Below the pieces are notes generated by a model. That model did not search any database. It was given only the letters and a program-made list of their open reading frames with translations, and was not told the origin of the DNA. Position numbers and translations under genes: made by a program. A stretch of DNA of 64,000 bases from an uncultured Paracoccaceae bacterium (GTDB lineage Bacteria > Pseudomonadota > Alphaproteobacteria > Rhodobacterales > Rhodobacteraceae): positions 62,001 through 126,000 of the forward strand of contig CAKSTR010000012.1 of NCBI GenBank assembly GCA_934500835.1, read 5' to 3'. Shown in pieces: positions 51,628 to 60,796 of the stretch; position 1 is the stretch's first letter, and the number at the start of each line of letters is the position of its first letter.

Positions 51628-54600
51628 TCAGCCCAGATCGGCCAGCCGCGCCAGCGCGGCGCGGATCTTGCCGGCTTCATCCTCGCGCGCCTCAAGGTTG
51701 CTTTGCGCTTCGGCCACCACATCTTCGGGGGCGGACTTGGCGAAGTTGGGGTTGTCGAGCCGGCCTTTCAGCCCGCCGATTTCCTTGGCCAGCTTTTCCA
51801 GACTTTTCTGCAAGCGCGATTTTTCTTCGGCAATGTCGATCAGCCCTTCCAGCGGCAGCGCAAAAGCCGCGCCTTCCGCCGCAATGGCGATCGACCCTTT
51901 CGGCGCCGGCCCTTCCGAGAAACCCTCGATCCGCGCCATGCGACGGATCAGCGCATCGTTGCGGTCCCAGGCGGCGCGTGCGGCGGGGGACAGCTCGGTT
52001 GCAACCAGATCGGCCTTCAGGCCCACGGGCACATGCACCTGCGCGCGGGCGGAGCGGATGTCGTCGATCAGCCCGGTCACGAAGGACATCTCCTGCGTGG
52101 CGGCGGCGTCGATCAGGCTGGCGGGCAGGTCGGGCCAGTCGGTGTGGACCAGCAGCTTCGCGCGGCTGCCGGTGGTGCCCCACAGCTCTTCGGTGATGAA
52201 GGGCATGAAGGGGTGCAGGAGGATCATCGACTGGTCCAGCACCCAGGCCATGGTGGCGCGGGTCTCGGCCGCGTGGTCGCCGTCGAACAGCGGCTTGGCG
52301 AATTCGACATACCAGTCGCAGACCTTGCCCCAGACGAATTTGTAAAGCGCATCGGCTGCGGTGTCGAAACGGAAATTTTCCAGCGCCTCGTTCACCTCGG
52401 CCAGCGCCTTGGCGGTCTCGCCGATGATCCATTTGTTGGCGGTGGCTTGCGGGGTAGGCGGGGCGGATTGGGTGGCGTGACCCTCCCAAACCCCGTTCAT
52501 TTCGGCAAAGCGGCAGGCATTCCATAGCTTGGTGCCGAAGTTGCGGTAACCGGCGATGCGGCTGGTATCCAGCTTCAGCACACCGCCAAGCGAGGCCATC
52601 GCCGCATTGGCAAAGCGCAGCGCATCGGCGCCGTATTCGTCGATGATCTCCAGCGGGTCGATGACGTTGCCGAGGGATTTCGACATCTTCTTGCCCTTGG
52701 CGTCGCGGACAAGGCCATGCAGATAGACGGTGTGGAAGGGGATGTCGTCCACCACCGCAAGCTGCATCATCATCATCCGGGCGACCCAGAAGAACAGGAT
52801 ATCCTGGCCCGTGATCAGGACCGAGGTGGGGAAGTATTTCTTCAGCGCGTCGGTCTGTTCGGGCCAGCCGAGCGTGCCGATGGGCCAGAGGCCGGAGGAG
52901 AACCAGGTGTCGAGGACGTCGGGGTCGCGACCGATTTTGATGGTCATTTGATTGGGTTCTCGTACCCATTTAAACGACCACCGACGTGGGGCGTTCATTC
53001 GCTCGACGTACGGCTGTCCAATAATTTCGAAGTATTCGCGGAGATCTGGCTCAGCGGCTACGAAGTCGACTTGTTCGTCGAACTCACGCACCTCAGCAAG
53101 GTTAGGTATAAATTTAGAATAATGGGCAAACGCTTGCGCAGCGGCGTCCTCAAAACTTGCCGCGCAGAAGCACTCAACCTCTCCCAAGATTGGCATCCCT
53201 CCATCGCTAATTTTCGGCCCATACCAGACCGGGATCTGGTGGCCCCACCAGAGTTGGCGCGATATGCACCACGGCTCGATGTTTTCGAGCCAGTGGTAAT
53301 AGGTCTTCTCGCCCGAGGCCGGGATGATCCTGGTGGTGCCGCTGCGCACCGCCTCAAGTGCCGGGCCGACGATCAAGCCAGTGTCGACGAACCACTGGTC
53401 GGTCAGCATCGGCTCGATCACCACTTTCGACCGATCGCCGAAGGGCTGCATGATCGGCTTGGATTCGACGTAGGGCACCCGCTCCAGATGTTCGGCGCCG
53501 GTTTCCTTGTCGATGCTCTTTTTCAGAACCGTAACGGCCAGCCCCTCGGCGGTGATCTGTTCGACCACCCGCTTGCGGGCCTCATAGCGATCAAGTCCGC
53601 GCAGATCGTCAGGGACAAGGTTCAGCGCATCCACCTCGGCCTCAGACAGTTCCAAGGGCTGTTCGGCAATGCCCGGCGTGGCATAGCCCTTGGCCACCAG
53701 CCATGAGCGCGAGGCCTGGCCTGCCACCGCGGCCGCCTCGGCATAGGGCGCACCATCGGCCCGCATCTGCGCGCGGGTGTCCATCAGCCGGTAGCAGGGG
53801 ATGCCATTGCGCTTGGCCACGGCATAGTCGTTGAAGTCATGCGCCCCGGTGATCTTGACCGCGCCACTGCCGAAGGTGGGATCGGGGTATTCATCGGCGA
53901 TGATCGGAATCAGGCGGCGGTGCTCCTGCGGCCCCACCGGGATTTCGCAAAGTTTCCCGATGATTGAAGCGTAACGCTCATCCGAAGGATGGACCGCCAC
54001 GGCACCGTCGCCCAGCATGGTTTCGGGGCGTGTGGTGGCAATGGCGATATAATCGCGCTCTTCCTCGAAGGTGACGTTCCCGTCGGCATCCTTCTCGCGG
54101 TAGATATAGCTCTGCCCGCCGGCCAGCGGGTATTTGAAGTGCCACATATGGCCGGGGGTGTCGATGTTCTCGACCTCAAGGTCCGAGATCGCGGTCTCGA
54201 AATGCGGGTCCCAGTTGACCAGCCGCTTGCCGCGGTAGATCAGGCCCTTGTTGTACATGTCCACGAAGACCTTGATGACGGCGTCGTGGAAGTTGCCCTC
54301 TTCGCCCGCAGGCGCACCGGGAGCGCCGGACATGGTAAAGGCCTCACGCGACCAGTCGGCGCTGGCACCAAGGCGCTGCAGCTGGCCGATGATCGTGCCG
54401 CGCGACTTCTGTTTCTGCTGCCAGACGCGGGCCAGGAACTTCTCGCGCCCCATGGTGAGGCGGTCGGGTTCCTGGCTCAGCGCCATCTCGCGTTCGGTCA
54501 CCATCTGCGTGGCGATCCCGGCATGGTCGGTGCCGGGCTGCCACAGCGTGTCATCGCCCATCATGCGGTGCCAGCGGGTCAGGATGTCCTGCAGCGTGTT

Positions 54601-54777
54601 GTTGAAGGCATGGCCCATGTGCAGGCTGCCGGTGACGTTCGGCGGCGGGATCATCACGGAAAAGGCCGGGTGGCCGGGCTTGGCATTGGCGCCGGCGGCG
54701 AAGGCGTTGGTCTCAAGCCACAGCTTCGAGATCCGGGCCTCGGCCTCGGCGGCATTGAAGGTCTTTTCCATCGGCAT
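51628..54777 (-). CDS. valS: Valyl-tRNA synthetase
   Basis: 1049 residues, ATG 54777. Class Ia signatures: [16 protein letters not shown] (HIGH, ~residues 44-59), the CP1 editing domain in the middle, [15 protein letters not shown] (KMSKS) and a C-terminal coiled coil. The protein is longer than many homologues (~950-1000). A segment of about 90 residues at ~519-612 (DNA 52940-53220) has clearly lower GC and different codon use than its flanks, yet keeps the frame. The gene is otherwise intact. Confidence 0.96.
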   Translation of the reverse strand: MPMEKTFNAAEAEARISKLWLETNAFAAGANAKPGHPAFSVMIPPPNVTGSLHMGHAFNNTLQDILTRWHRMMGDDTLWQPGTDHAGIATQMVTEREMALSQEPDRLTMGREKFLARVWQQKQKSRGTIIGQLQRLGASADWSREAFTMSGAPGAPAGEEGNFHDAVIKVFVDMYNKGLIYRGKRLVNWDPHFETAISDLEVENIDTPGHMWHFKYPLAGGQSYIYREKDADGNVTFEEERDYIAIATTRPETMLGDGAVAVHPSDERYASIIGKLCEIPVGPQEHRRLIPIIADEYPDPTFGSGAVKITGAHDFNDYAVAKRNGIPCYRLMDTRAQMRADGAPYAEAAAVAGQASRSWLVAKGYATPGIAEQPLELSEAEVDALNLVPDDLRGLDRYEARKRVVEQITAEGLAVTVLKKSIDKETGAEHLERVPYVESKPIMQPFGDRSKVVIEPMLTDQWFVDTGLIVGPALEAVRSGTTRIIPASGEKTYYHWLENIEPWCISRQLWWGHQIPVWYGPKISDGGMPILGEVECFCAASFEDAAAQAFAHYSKFIPNLAEVREFDEQVDFVAAEPDLREYFEIIGQPYVERMNAPRRWSFKWVREPNQMTIKIGRDPDVLDTWFSSGLWPIGTLGWPEQTDALKKYFPTSVLITGQDILFFWVARMMMMQLAVVDDIPFHTVYLHGLVRDAKGKKMSKSLGNVIDPLEIIDEYGADALRFANAAMASLGGVLKLDTSRIAGYRNFGTKLWNACRFAEMNGVWEGHATQSAPPTPQATANKWIIGETAKALAEVNEALENFRFDTAADALYKFVWGKVCDWYVEFAKPLFDGDHAAETRATMAWVLDQSMILLHPFMPFITEELWGTTGSRAKLLVHTDWPDLPASLIDAAATQEMSFVTGLIDDIRSARAQVHVPVGLKADLVATELSPAARAAWDRNDALIRRMARIEGFSEGPAPKGSIAIAAEGAAFALPLEGLIDIAEEKSRLQKSLEKLAKEIGGLKGRLDNPNFAKSAPEDVVAEAQSNLEAREDEAGKIRAALARLADLG

Positions 54778-54845
54778 CGGGCATTCCCCTTGAGCTATGG
54801 CCGGGGTTTAGCCTTTGCCGCAAGGATCGGCAACATCGCCCGGAC

Positions 54846-54892
54846 CCCGGCCGCAAAGGCCGGGCCCCCGGACGAAGCTGACCCGCGTCAGC
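54846..54892. terminator. Hairpins after the VOC gene
   Basis: Two hairpins: CCCGGCC-GCAAA-GGCCGGG (54846-54864) and GCTGAC-CCGC-GTCAGC (54877-54892), just downstream of the VOC gene (minus strand) and upstream of valS. They lack T-runs. Confidence 0.45.
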
Positions 54893-54899
54893 GGTCTGG

Positions 54900-55649
54900 T
54901 CACGCCGGGCCGACCACCCCGAAAAACGCCCCCTTCGGGTCCACCGCGATGACGACGAAGGCCCCGCCCGGCACCGGCACCGGCCCGTGGGCGACCGACC
55001 CGCCGCCGGCTTCGATGGCCGCCTTTGCCGCTTTGGCACTGGGGACGCCGAAATAGGGCAACCAATGCGGCGGCAGGCCGCCCGCGCCCTGCAACCGGGC
55101 CATCCCGCCGATATCGCCGCCCTTGCGGGCGAAAATCTGGTAGGTGCCCATCTCGCCCATCGGCATCGCGGCCGAGGCCGTCCAGCCGAACATTTCGGTA
55201 TAGAAGGCAAGACCCGCCACCGGATCGGTCGAGTTCAGCTCGATCCAGTGGCCATGGCCGGGCTTCGCCTGATCGAAGGCGGCGCTGTCACCGTCCAGCG
55301 GCTGCAGCAGGCCGAAGGCCACCCCCTGCGGATCGGTCACGATGGCAAACCGGCCGGTGCCCGGAATATCCTCGGGCGCACGGTGCAGGCTGCCGCCAAG
55401 CGACTGCACCTTGGCAGCGGCGGCATCGCAATCGTCGACCGCGACATAGGTCATCCAGAACTCCGGCATCGGGCTGTCGGGCTGCATCAGCCCGGCCACC
55501 ATGTCCCCGCCTGCGGTGGCAAGAGTATAGGACATCCCCTCCATCCCAGCATCGACGAAGGACCAGCCCAGAAGCGGGCCGTAAAAGGCTTGCGAGACCG
55601 CAGGGTCGGATGTGGAAAGCTCGAACCAGCAAGGGGCGCCGTGAAACAT
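54900..55649 (-). CDS. VOC family protein with two glyoxalase-like domains
   Basis: 249 residues, ATG 55649, 1 base after the DUF1428 stop. Two tandem vicinal-oxygen-chelate modules: GAPCWFELSTSDPAVSQAFYGPLLGWSF (~4-31) and HGHWIELNSTDPVAGLAFYTEMFGW (~131-155). Each starts with the usual ligand-bearing strand and F-Y-G-W pattern. Such two-domain proteins bind a metal and small oxygenated ligands; the role is unknown. Confidence 0.9.
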   Translation of the reverse strand: MFHGAPCWFELSTSDPAVSQAFYGPLLGWSFVDAGMEGMSYTLATAGGDMVAGLMQPDSPMPEFWMTYVAVDDCDAAAAKVQSLGGSLHRAPEDIPGTGRFAIVTDPQGVAFGLLQPLDGDSAAFDQAKPGHGHWIELNSTDPVAGLAFYTEMFGWTASAAMPMGEMGTYQIFARKGGDIGGMARLQGAGGLPPHWLPYFGVPSAKAAKAAIEAGGGSVAHGPVPVPGGAFVVIAVDPKGAFFGVVGPA

Positions 55650-55650
55650 C

Positions 55651-56013
55651 TCAACCCTCCATGATCAGCGGCGCAAAACCGCCATACACCATACGTTTGC
55701 CATCAAACGGCATCGCCTCGGGCGCCATCTCGGCGTCCGTCTCGGAACGGTCCATCATCACCTTGTAGGCCGCGTCGCGGGTGGCCTTGTCGGGCCAGGT
55801 CATCCAGCACAGGACGACGGTCTCATCGGGCTGCAGATCCACCGCGCGCAGGAAATCGGTGTGCTTGCCGGGCGGCACGTCATCGCCCCAGCCGGCCACC
55901 AGCGTCAGCGCACCAAGCGCCTTGAAGTCGCCCCACCAGCGCAGCTCATGCGCGCGGTAGGCCTCGCGGTCCTTGGTGCGAACGGGAATCAGGAAGCCGT
56001 CGATATAGGCCAT
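55651..56013 (-). CDS. DUF1428 (YbaA-like) protein
   Basis: 120 residues, ATG 56013. Family pattern AYIDGFLIPVRTKDREAYR, RAVDLQPDETVVLCWMTWPDKATRDAA and MPFDGKRMVYGGFAPLI. Small cytoplasmic protein with a ferredoxin-like dimer fold and unknown function. It is in one operon with the VOC protein and divergent from an HxlR regulator, 74 bases apart, so HxlR probably controls both. Confidence 0.92.
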   Translation of the reverse strand: MAYIDGFLIPVRTKDREAYRAHELRWWGDFKALGALTLVAGWGDDVPPGKHTDFLRAVDLQPDETVVLCWMTWPDKATRDAAYKVMMDRSETDAEMAPEAMPFDGKRMVYGGFAPLIMEG

Positions 56014-56087
56014 GGTCGTCTCCCTTCGGTCCTTGTTTCGTCAGGCTTGCGGCTTTAGTTAGAAAAAGCAACCTACTTGTGACGGAC

Positions 56088-56717
56088 ATGACGGAACCCC
56101 GCCGACGAAGCTATGACGAAGGCTGCATCGCCGCCCATGCGCTGGACCTGATCGGCGACCGCTGGGCGCTGCTGGTGGCGCGCGAGTTGATGCTGGGCCC
56201 GCGCCGCTTTTCTGAGTTGCGCAGCGGCCTGCCCGGGATCGCCGCCAATGTCCTGACGCAGCGGCTGGAGGAGATGGCTTCGGCGGGCCTCCTGCTGCGG
56301 CAGGGCCGGCTCTATGACCTGACCCCGGCGGGGCAGGGGCTTTGGCCGGTCCTGAAGGCGCTTTGCCTTTGGGGTGCGGCACAGCCCGGCCATGACCCGA
56401 CGCTGTTCATCAGCCCGACGGCACTGATGCTGTCGATGCGCGCCACCTGCAACCGGGCGCGGGCGGGCCACCACAGGGTCGGCTTCGTGCTGGAGGGTGA
56501 AGCCTTCACCGTCGAGACCGCGCCCCACCGCTATCACCTGCAACGCGGCCTGCCCGAAGACGCCATGATCTTCGAGGGCGGCACCAATGCCATGGCCGCT
56601 TCTGTCTATGGCCCGATGCCGCTGGCCAGGACATCTGCCGGGATGATCCGCTTCCGCGGCGATGCGGAAGAAGGCCAGCGCTTCCTGACCCTCTTCAGCC
56701 TTCGCCCCCAGGGCTGA
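56088..56717 (+). CDS. HxlR family transcriptional regulator
   Basis: 209 residues from ATG 56088; GTG 56079 is an in-frame alternative. The N-terminal winged helix is typical of HxlR: CIAAHALDLIGDRWALLVARELMLGPRRFSELRSGLPGIAANVLTQRLEEM-type (residues ~13-63). The C-terminal ~100 residues form an SCP2/SRPBCC-like domain without clear motifs. It likely senses electrophiles or redox state and controls the divergent VOC/DUF1428 genes. Confidence 0.92.
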   Translation: MTEPRRRSYDEGCIAAHALDLIGDRWALLVARELMLGPRRFSELRSGLPGIAANVLTQRLEEMASAGLLLRQGRLYDLTPAGQGLWPVLKALCLWGAAQPGHDPTLFISPTALMLSMRATCNRARAGHHRVGFVLEGEAFTVETAPHRYHLQRGLPEDAMIFEGGTNAMAASVYGPMPLARTSAGMIRFRGDAEEGQRFLTLFSLRPQG

Positions 56718-56730
56718 TCCGCAGTTTCAC

Positions 56731-56809
56731 GCTGGTCCAAATATCCCCGCCGGAGGCCCCGGCCGGCCGCCGGTCACACCGCCCGGTCAGACGGCCCGGT
56801 CACACGGCC
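56731..56809 (-). repeat. GGATATTT repeat fragment plus 13-bp tandem repeat at the Lrp 3' end
   Basis: 56731-56752 is an inverted fragment, on the minus strand GGCGGGGATATTTGGACC. 56771-56809 is three 13-bp units (CGGTCACACCGCC, CGGTCAGACGGCC, CGGTCACACGGCC). The stop codon of the Lrp gene lies in the unit nearest the gene. Confidence 0.55.
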
Positions 56810-57231
56810 CGGTCGATCTTGGTCGACAGATGTATCAGGCTCTCGCTTGACCGCACGCCGGTCATCGCCCCGATCTGGTCCAGCACCTGATCCAGCACCT
56901 GGGTGTTGGGGCAGGCCACCTGCAGCAAAAGATCGAACCGGCCCGAGGTGGTGAAGACCCGCTCCACCTCGGACACCGCCTTCAGCCGGGTCAGGATCGC
57001 GGCCTGTGACCGCGGCTCCACCGTCAGAAGGACAGAGGCCCGAAGCCGCCCCTCGCGCGCGCCTTCGCCCAGCTTCAGCGTGTAGCCCGCGATGATGCCG
57101 CCGGTCTCCAGCCGCTCCAGCCGCGCCTGGATGGTGCTGCGCGCCACCCTGAGACGGCGCGACAGCGTGGCCACCGACATGCGCGCATCCGCCCCCAACA
57201 GGCCGATAATGTTGCGATCCAGCTCATCCAT
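56800..57231 (-). CDS. Lrp/AsnC family transcriptional regulator
   Basis: 143 residues, ATG 57231. N-terminal helix-turn-helix: MDELDRNIIGLLGADARMSVATLSRRLRVARSTIQARLERLE-type layout (residues ~1-42), followed by the RAM ligand domain RASVLLTVEPRSQAAILTRL and FDLLLQVACPNTQVLDQVL. It is divergent from an ornithine/lysine decarboxylase gene and likely responds to an amino acid related to it. Confidence 0.94.
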   Translation of the reverse strand: MDELDRNIIGLLGADARMSVATLSRRLRVARSTIQARLERLETGGIIAGYTLKLGEGAREGRLRASVLLTVEPRSQAAILTRLKAVSEVERVFTTSGRFDLLLQVACPNTQVLDQVLDQIGAMTGVRSSESLIHLSTKIDRAV

Positions 57232-57249
57232 GCAATATGTCCGATCTTT

Positions 57250-57264
57250 TCGTCATTATAACGA
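57250..57264. promoter_or_regulatory. Candidate Lrp-type operator
   Basis: TCGT-CATTATA-ACGA in an AT-rich patch immediately upstream of the Lrp gene start and within the 214-bp region shared with the decarboxylase gene. Autoregulation is plausible; the rest of the region (57232-57445) holds no gene. Confidence 0.4.
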
Positions 57265-57445
57265 CAATTCGCAGCAGATATATAGTTTTCATCGGTGAAG
57301 ATGTCACCCATATCGCGCATCCTGAGTGCAGGAAAAGGGCGGCTCATACGCACCTGGCCTGGTTTATGGAAAACCACGCTGGTGCCCGGCCCCGCTACTG
57401 CACGGGACTTGGGCTATGCGTCTTGTTGGCAAGGGAAATGCGCCG

Positions 57446-58591
57446 ATGGGACTGTCGAAGACAATCTGGACGAACCCGACCGAAATGATCCGCAACGCCC
57501 AGCCGGAGAATCCCGTGCTGTTCTTCGCGCCCTCGGTGGTGCAGGCCAATGCGCGGCGTTTCATCGACGGCTTCCCCGGCATGGTGACCTATGCGGTGAA
57601 GTCCAATCCCGGCGAAGAGATGATCGAGAACCTCGCCGCCGCCGGCGTGCGCGGCTATGACTGCGCCTCGGGCTTCGAGATCGACCTGATCCGCCGGCTC
57701 GCCCCCGATGCGGCCATCCACTACCACAACCCCGTGCGCTCGCGCGCCGAGATCGCCTATGCGGTCGAGAAGGGCGTGAAAAGCTGGTCGGTCGATTCGC
57801 GGTCCGAACTGCAGAAGCTGATCGACATGGTCCCGGCCAATGGCTGCGAGATTTCGGTCCGCTTCAAGCTGCCGGTGGCCGGCGCCGCCTATAACTTCGG
57901 TGCCAAGTTCGGTGCCACGGCCGAGATGGCGGTGGATCTGCTCAAGGTGGTGGCAGCGGCGGGCTTCGTGCCCTCGATCACGTTCCATCCGGGCACGCAA
58001 TGCACCGACCCGCAGGCCTGGGCCGCCTATATCCGCGAAGCCGCGGTGATCGCGCGCAATGCCGGTGTGACCATCGCCCGCCTGAACGTTGGCGGCGGCT
58101 TCCCCAGCCACCGGCTGGAGGCCGTGCAGCCGCAGCTTGAGGCCATCTTCCAGACCATCGACCAGGTCGCGACGGAGGCTTTCGGTGCCGACCGCCCGCT
58201 TCTGGTCTGCGAACCCGGCCGCGCCATGTGCGGCGATGCCTTCACCCTTGCCGCCCGCGTCAAATCCATCCGCGACGGGCTGCATGTCTTCCTGAACGAC
58301 GGCGTCTACGGCACCCTGACGGAACTGCCGCAGATCGGCATCATCGACCGCATCCAGGTCATCAGCCCCGAGGGGGATCTGCGTCGCGGCAAGGCGCAGG
58401 ACCGTATCGTGTTCGGCCCCACCTGCGATTCGGTCGACCGGCTGCCGGGCGAGATCCCGCTGCCCGGCGACATGCAGGAAGGCGACTATCTGATCTGGCA
58501 CGGCATGGGCTCTTACTCGGTCGTCACCAACAGCCGCTTCAACGGCTTTGGCGATCTGGCGATGGCCACGGTGCTGAACCTGAAGGTCTGA
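57446..58591 (+). CDS. Ornithine/lysine decarboxylase, alanine-racemase-fold (type III PLP)
   Basis: 381 residues from ATG 57446 (AAGGGAAATG region upstream). PLP Lys in MVTYAVKSNPGEEM (~residue 49), His/SVDSRSEL segment, the glycine loop NVGGGFPSHR (~210-219), and the active-site Cys/Asp in FGPTCDSVDRLPGE (~325-338). This is the eukaryote-like ODC family common in alphaproteobacteria, which makes putrescine or cadaverine. Together with the N-carbamoylputrescine amidase downstream it indicates polyamine synthesis. Confidence 0.93.
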   Translation: MGLSKTIWTNPTEMIRNAQPENPVLFFAPSVVQANARRFIDGFPGMVTYAVKSNPGEEMIENLAAAGVRGYDCASGFEIDLIRRLAPDAAIHYHNPVRSRAEIAYAVEKGVKSWSVDSRSELQKLIDMVPANGCEISVRFKLPVAGAAYNFGAKFGATAEMAVDLLKVVAAAGFVPSITFHPGTQCTDPQAWAAYIREAAVIARNAGVTIARLNVGGGFPSHRLEAVQPQLEAIFQTIDQVATEAFGADRPLLVCEPGRAMCGDAFTLAARVKSIRDGLHVFLNDGVYGTLTELPQIGIIDRIQVISPEGDLRRGKAQDRIVFGPTCDSVDRLPGEIPLPGDMQEGDYLIWHGMGSYSVVTNSRFNGFGDLAMATVLNLKV

Positions 58592-58616
58592 CCGTTCCGA
58601 TCTTTGGAAATCATCG

Positions 58617-58646
58617 CGGCCCGGCTGGACAATCCCGGCCGGGCCG
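58617..58646 (+). terminator. Terminator-like hairpin after the decarboxylase gene
   Basis: CGGCCCGGC / GCCGGGCCG-type stem of about 9 bp (58617-58625 with 58638-58646), followed by TTAGCTTTT. Confidence 0.75.
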
Positions 58647-58727
58647 TTAGCTTTTCTCCAGGTCCGTTAACCCTTCTGTCATGCGGCGGGTGCAGCCTGC
58701 CGCAGGGCCGCGAGAGAGGAGGCCGCC

Positions 58728-59804
58728 ACGTCCTTCATCGACCGCATAAAGCGCTGGCTGCGCCCGGTCCCGGTATCGGAGACCGAGGTTTCCGTTCCGC
58801 CCGGCAAGGGCACCGGACGGGGCAGGGTGGATCATGTGATCGTGCTGGACGGCACGTTTTCGTCGTTGCGCAAAGGCGAGGAATCGAACGCCGGCCTGGT
58901 TTTCCAGCTTCTGGCCGAAGGCGGCCCGCGTGCGGGGCGGACGCTTTACTATGAAGAGGGTATCCAGTGGCAGGGCTGGCGCCATGGCATGGATGTCATC
59001 AACGGCGTCGGGCTGGAGGGCCAGATCCGCCGCGCCTATGGCCATCTGGCCAGCCACTACCGCGAAGGCGACCGGATCTTTCTGTTCGGCTATTCGCGCG
59101 GTGCCTTCGCCGCCCGGTCCCTGGCCGGGGTGATCGACCGCGTCGGTCTCTTGCACCATGAGGCGGCCACCGAACGGAATGTCACGCAGGCCTGGCGGCA
59201 CTATCGCGCCGGCCCGCACAACCCGGCGGCCATGGTGTTCAAAAAGACCAATTGCCACCCTGAGGCACCGATCGAGATGGTCGGCGTCTGGGACACGGTG
59301 AAGGCGCTTGGCCTGCGCATGCCGCTGCTGTGGATGCTGACCGCGCGCGACCATGCCTTCCACAACCACCACCTCGGCACCTCGATCCGGCACGGCTTCC
59401 ACGCGCTGGCGCTGGACGAGACCCGCGCTGTGTTCGAGCCTTTGCTCTGGAATTGCCCCCCGGGGTGGGAGGGCAATGTCGAGCAGGTCTGGTTCCGTGG
59501 CGCCCATGGCGATGTCGGCGGCCAACTGGGCGATTTCGCGGCCGCAAGGCCGCTTTCGAACATCCCGCTGGTCTGGATGCTGGGCCGGGCGGAGGCTTGC
59601 GGCCTGAGGCTTCCCGACGGCTGGCAGGCGCGTTTCCCCTGCAACCCGCGCGCGCCGATGGTCGGCACCTGGCGCAGCTTTGGCAAGGTGTTCCTGCTGC
59701 GCCGCCGCCGCACGGTCGGCCACGACCGCAGCGAGCGTATCCATGAAAGCGTGCCGGCGCAGGAGCGGTCGCGCTGGCCGATGCTGGGCCAGCCTGCGGA
59801 ATAG
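58728..59804 (+). CDS. DUF2235 family protein (alpha/beta hydrolase-like), possible ACG start
   Basis: The body from GTG 58827 (325 residues) is DUF2235: VIVLDGTFSSL, LYYEEGIQWQG, GDRIFLFGYSRGAFAARSLAG with nucleophilic Ser (GYSRGA), WDTVKALG, and WFRGAHGDVGG with the His. The frame stays open upstream to 58728, where ACG follows a perfect AGGAGG with a 5-base spacer, and the extra 33 residues begin (T/M)SFIDRIKRWLRPVPVSE, a credible N-terminus. So the real start may be ACG, or ATG altered to ACG. Family members are lipase-like effectors or enzymes of unknown substrate. Confidence 0.82.
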   Translation, partial: TSFIDRIKRWLRPVPVSETEVSVPPGKGTGRGRVDHVIVLDGTFSSLRKGEESNAGLVFQLLAEGGPRAGRTLYYEEGIQWQGWRHGMDVINGVGLEGQIRRAYGHLASHYREGDRIFLFGYSRGAFAARSLAGVIDRVGLLHHEAATERNVTQAWRHYRAGPHNPAAMVFKKTNCHPEAPIEMVGVWDTVKALGLRMPLLWMLTARDHAFHNHHLGTSIRHGFHALALDETRAVFEPLLWNCPPGWEGNVEQVWFRGAHGDVGGQLGDFAAARPLSNIPLVWMLGRAEACGLRLPDGWQARFPCNPRAPMVGTWRSFGKVFLLRRRRTVGHDRSERIHESVPAQERSRWPMLGQPAE

Positions 59805-59867
59805 TCCTTCCCTTTCCTCCGTGCCCGAATACCCTGCCGCCGCGCCAACCTGCCCCGGAGCCTGCCG

Positions 59868-60764
59868 ATGCCCCGCACCGTCACCCTTGCCGCCACACAA
59901 TTTGCCTGCAGCTGGGATCTGCCGAAGAACGCCGAGGCCGCCGAACGCGCGATCCGCGCCGCCGCGGCAAAAGGCGCGCAGGTGATCCTGATTCAGGAAC
60001 TGTTCGAGGCGCCCTATTTCTGCATCGAGGAACGCGCGGAATACTTCCGCCTTGCCCGCCCCGCCGAAGGCCACCCGCTGATCGGCCTGTTCCAGAGCCT
60101 TGCGAAGGAACTGGGCGTCGTCCTGCCCTGCTCGTTCTTCGAAAAGGCCGGGCAGGCGCATTTCAACAGCGCCGCGATGATCGACGCTGACGGGCGCATG
60201 CTGGGAATTTACCGCAAGAGCCATATCCCGCAGGGGCCGGGTTATGAGGAGAAGTATTATTTCTCACCCGGGGATACCGGCTTCCGGGTCTGGGACACCG
60301 CCTTTGGCCGGCTGGGCCTTGGCATCTGCTGGGACCAGTGGTTCCCCGAATGCGCCCGCGCCATGGCGCTGCAAGGGGCCGAAGTTCTGCTTTATCCCAC
60401 CGCCATCGGCTCCGAACCGCCGGCGCCCGGCTATGACAGTGCCCCGCATTGGGAGATGGTGATGCGGGGGCATGCCGCCGCGAACATCCTGCCGGTCGTC
60501 GCCTCGAACCGGATCGGGCGCGAGGTGGCGCCGGGCGGGACCGAAGTCACCTTCTACGGGTCCAGTTTCATCGCCGACCAGACCGGGCAACTGCTGGCCA
60601 AGGCCGGGCGCGTGGCCGAAGAGGTGCTGACGGCCACCGTGGATCTTGAGGCCATTGCCGACCTTCGCGCCAGCTGGGGGCTGTTCCGGGACCGCAGGAC
60701 CGATCTTTTTGGAATCATCGGCTCCCTCGACGGCCGGACCGGATTTTTCGGAGAAAAATCGTAA
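59868..60764 (+). CDS. aguB: N-carbamoylputrescine amidase
   Basis: 298 residues, ATG 59868. Nitrilase-superfamily triad: Glu in LIQELFEAPYFC (~residue 44), Lys in YRKSHIPQGPGY (~115), Cys in GICWDQWFPECARAM (~151). The QELFEAPYFC, HIPQGPGYEEKYYF and CWDQWFPE blocks are specific for plant/bacterial N-carbamoylputrescine amidases. It converts N-carbamoylputrescine to putrescine. No agmatine deiminase gene is beside it in the window. The gene ends inside the first of two small palindromes. Confidence 0.93.
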   Translation: MPRTVTLAATQFACSWDLPKNAEAAERAIRAAAAKGAQVILIQELFEAPYFCIEERAEYFRLARPAEGHPLIGLFQSLAKELGVVLPCSFFEKAGQAHFNSAAMIDADGRMLGIYRKSHIPQGPGYEEKYYFSPGDTGFRVWDTAFGRLGLGICWDQWFPECARAMALQGAEVLLYPTAIGSEPPAPGYDSAPHWEMVMRGHAAANILPVVASNRIGREVAPGGTEVTFYGSSFIADQTGQLLAKAGRVAEEVLTATVDLEAIADLRASWGLFRDRRTDLFGIIGSLDGRTGFFGEKS

Positions 60765-60785
60765 CGGATTTTCAACGAAAATCCG
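60742..60785. repeat. TTTTCGACGAAAA palindromic repeats, copies 4 and 5 (tandem)
   Basis: GATTTTTC-GGA-GAAAAATC (60742-60760), containing the last codons of aguB, and C-GGATTTTC-AAC-GAAAATCC-G (60765-60785). They lie between convergent aguB and the membrane acyltransferase-like gene. Stem changes are compensated. Confidence 0.65.
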
Positions 60786-60796
60786 GGCTCTGCCGG

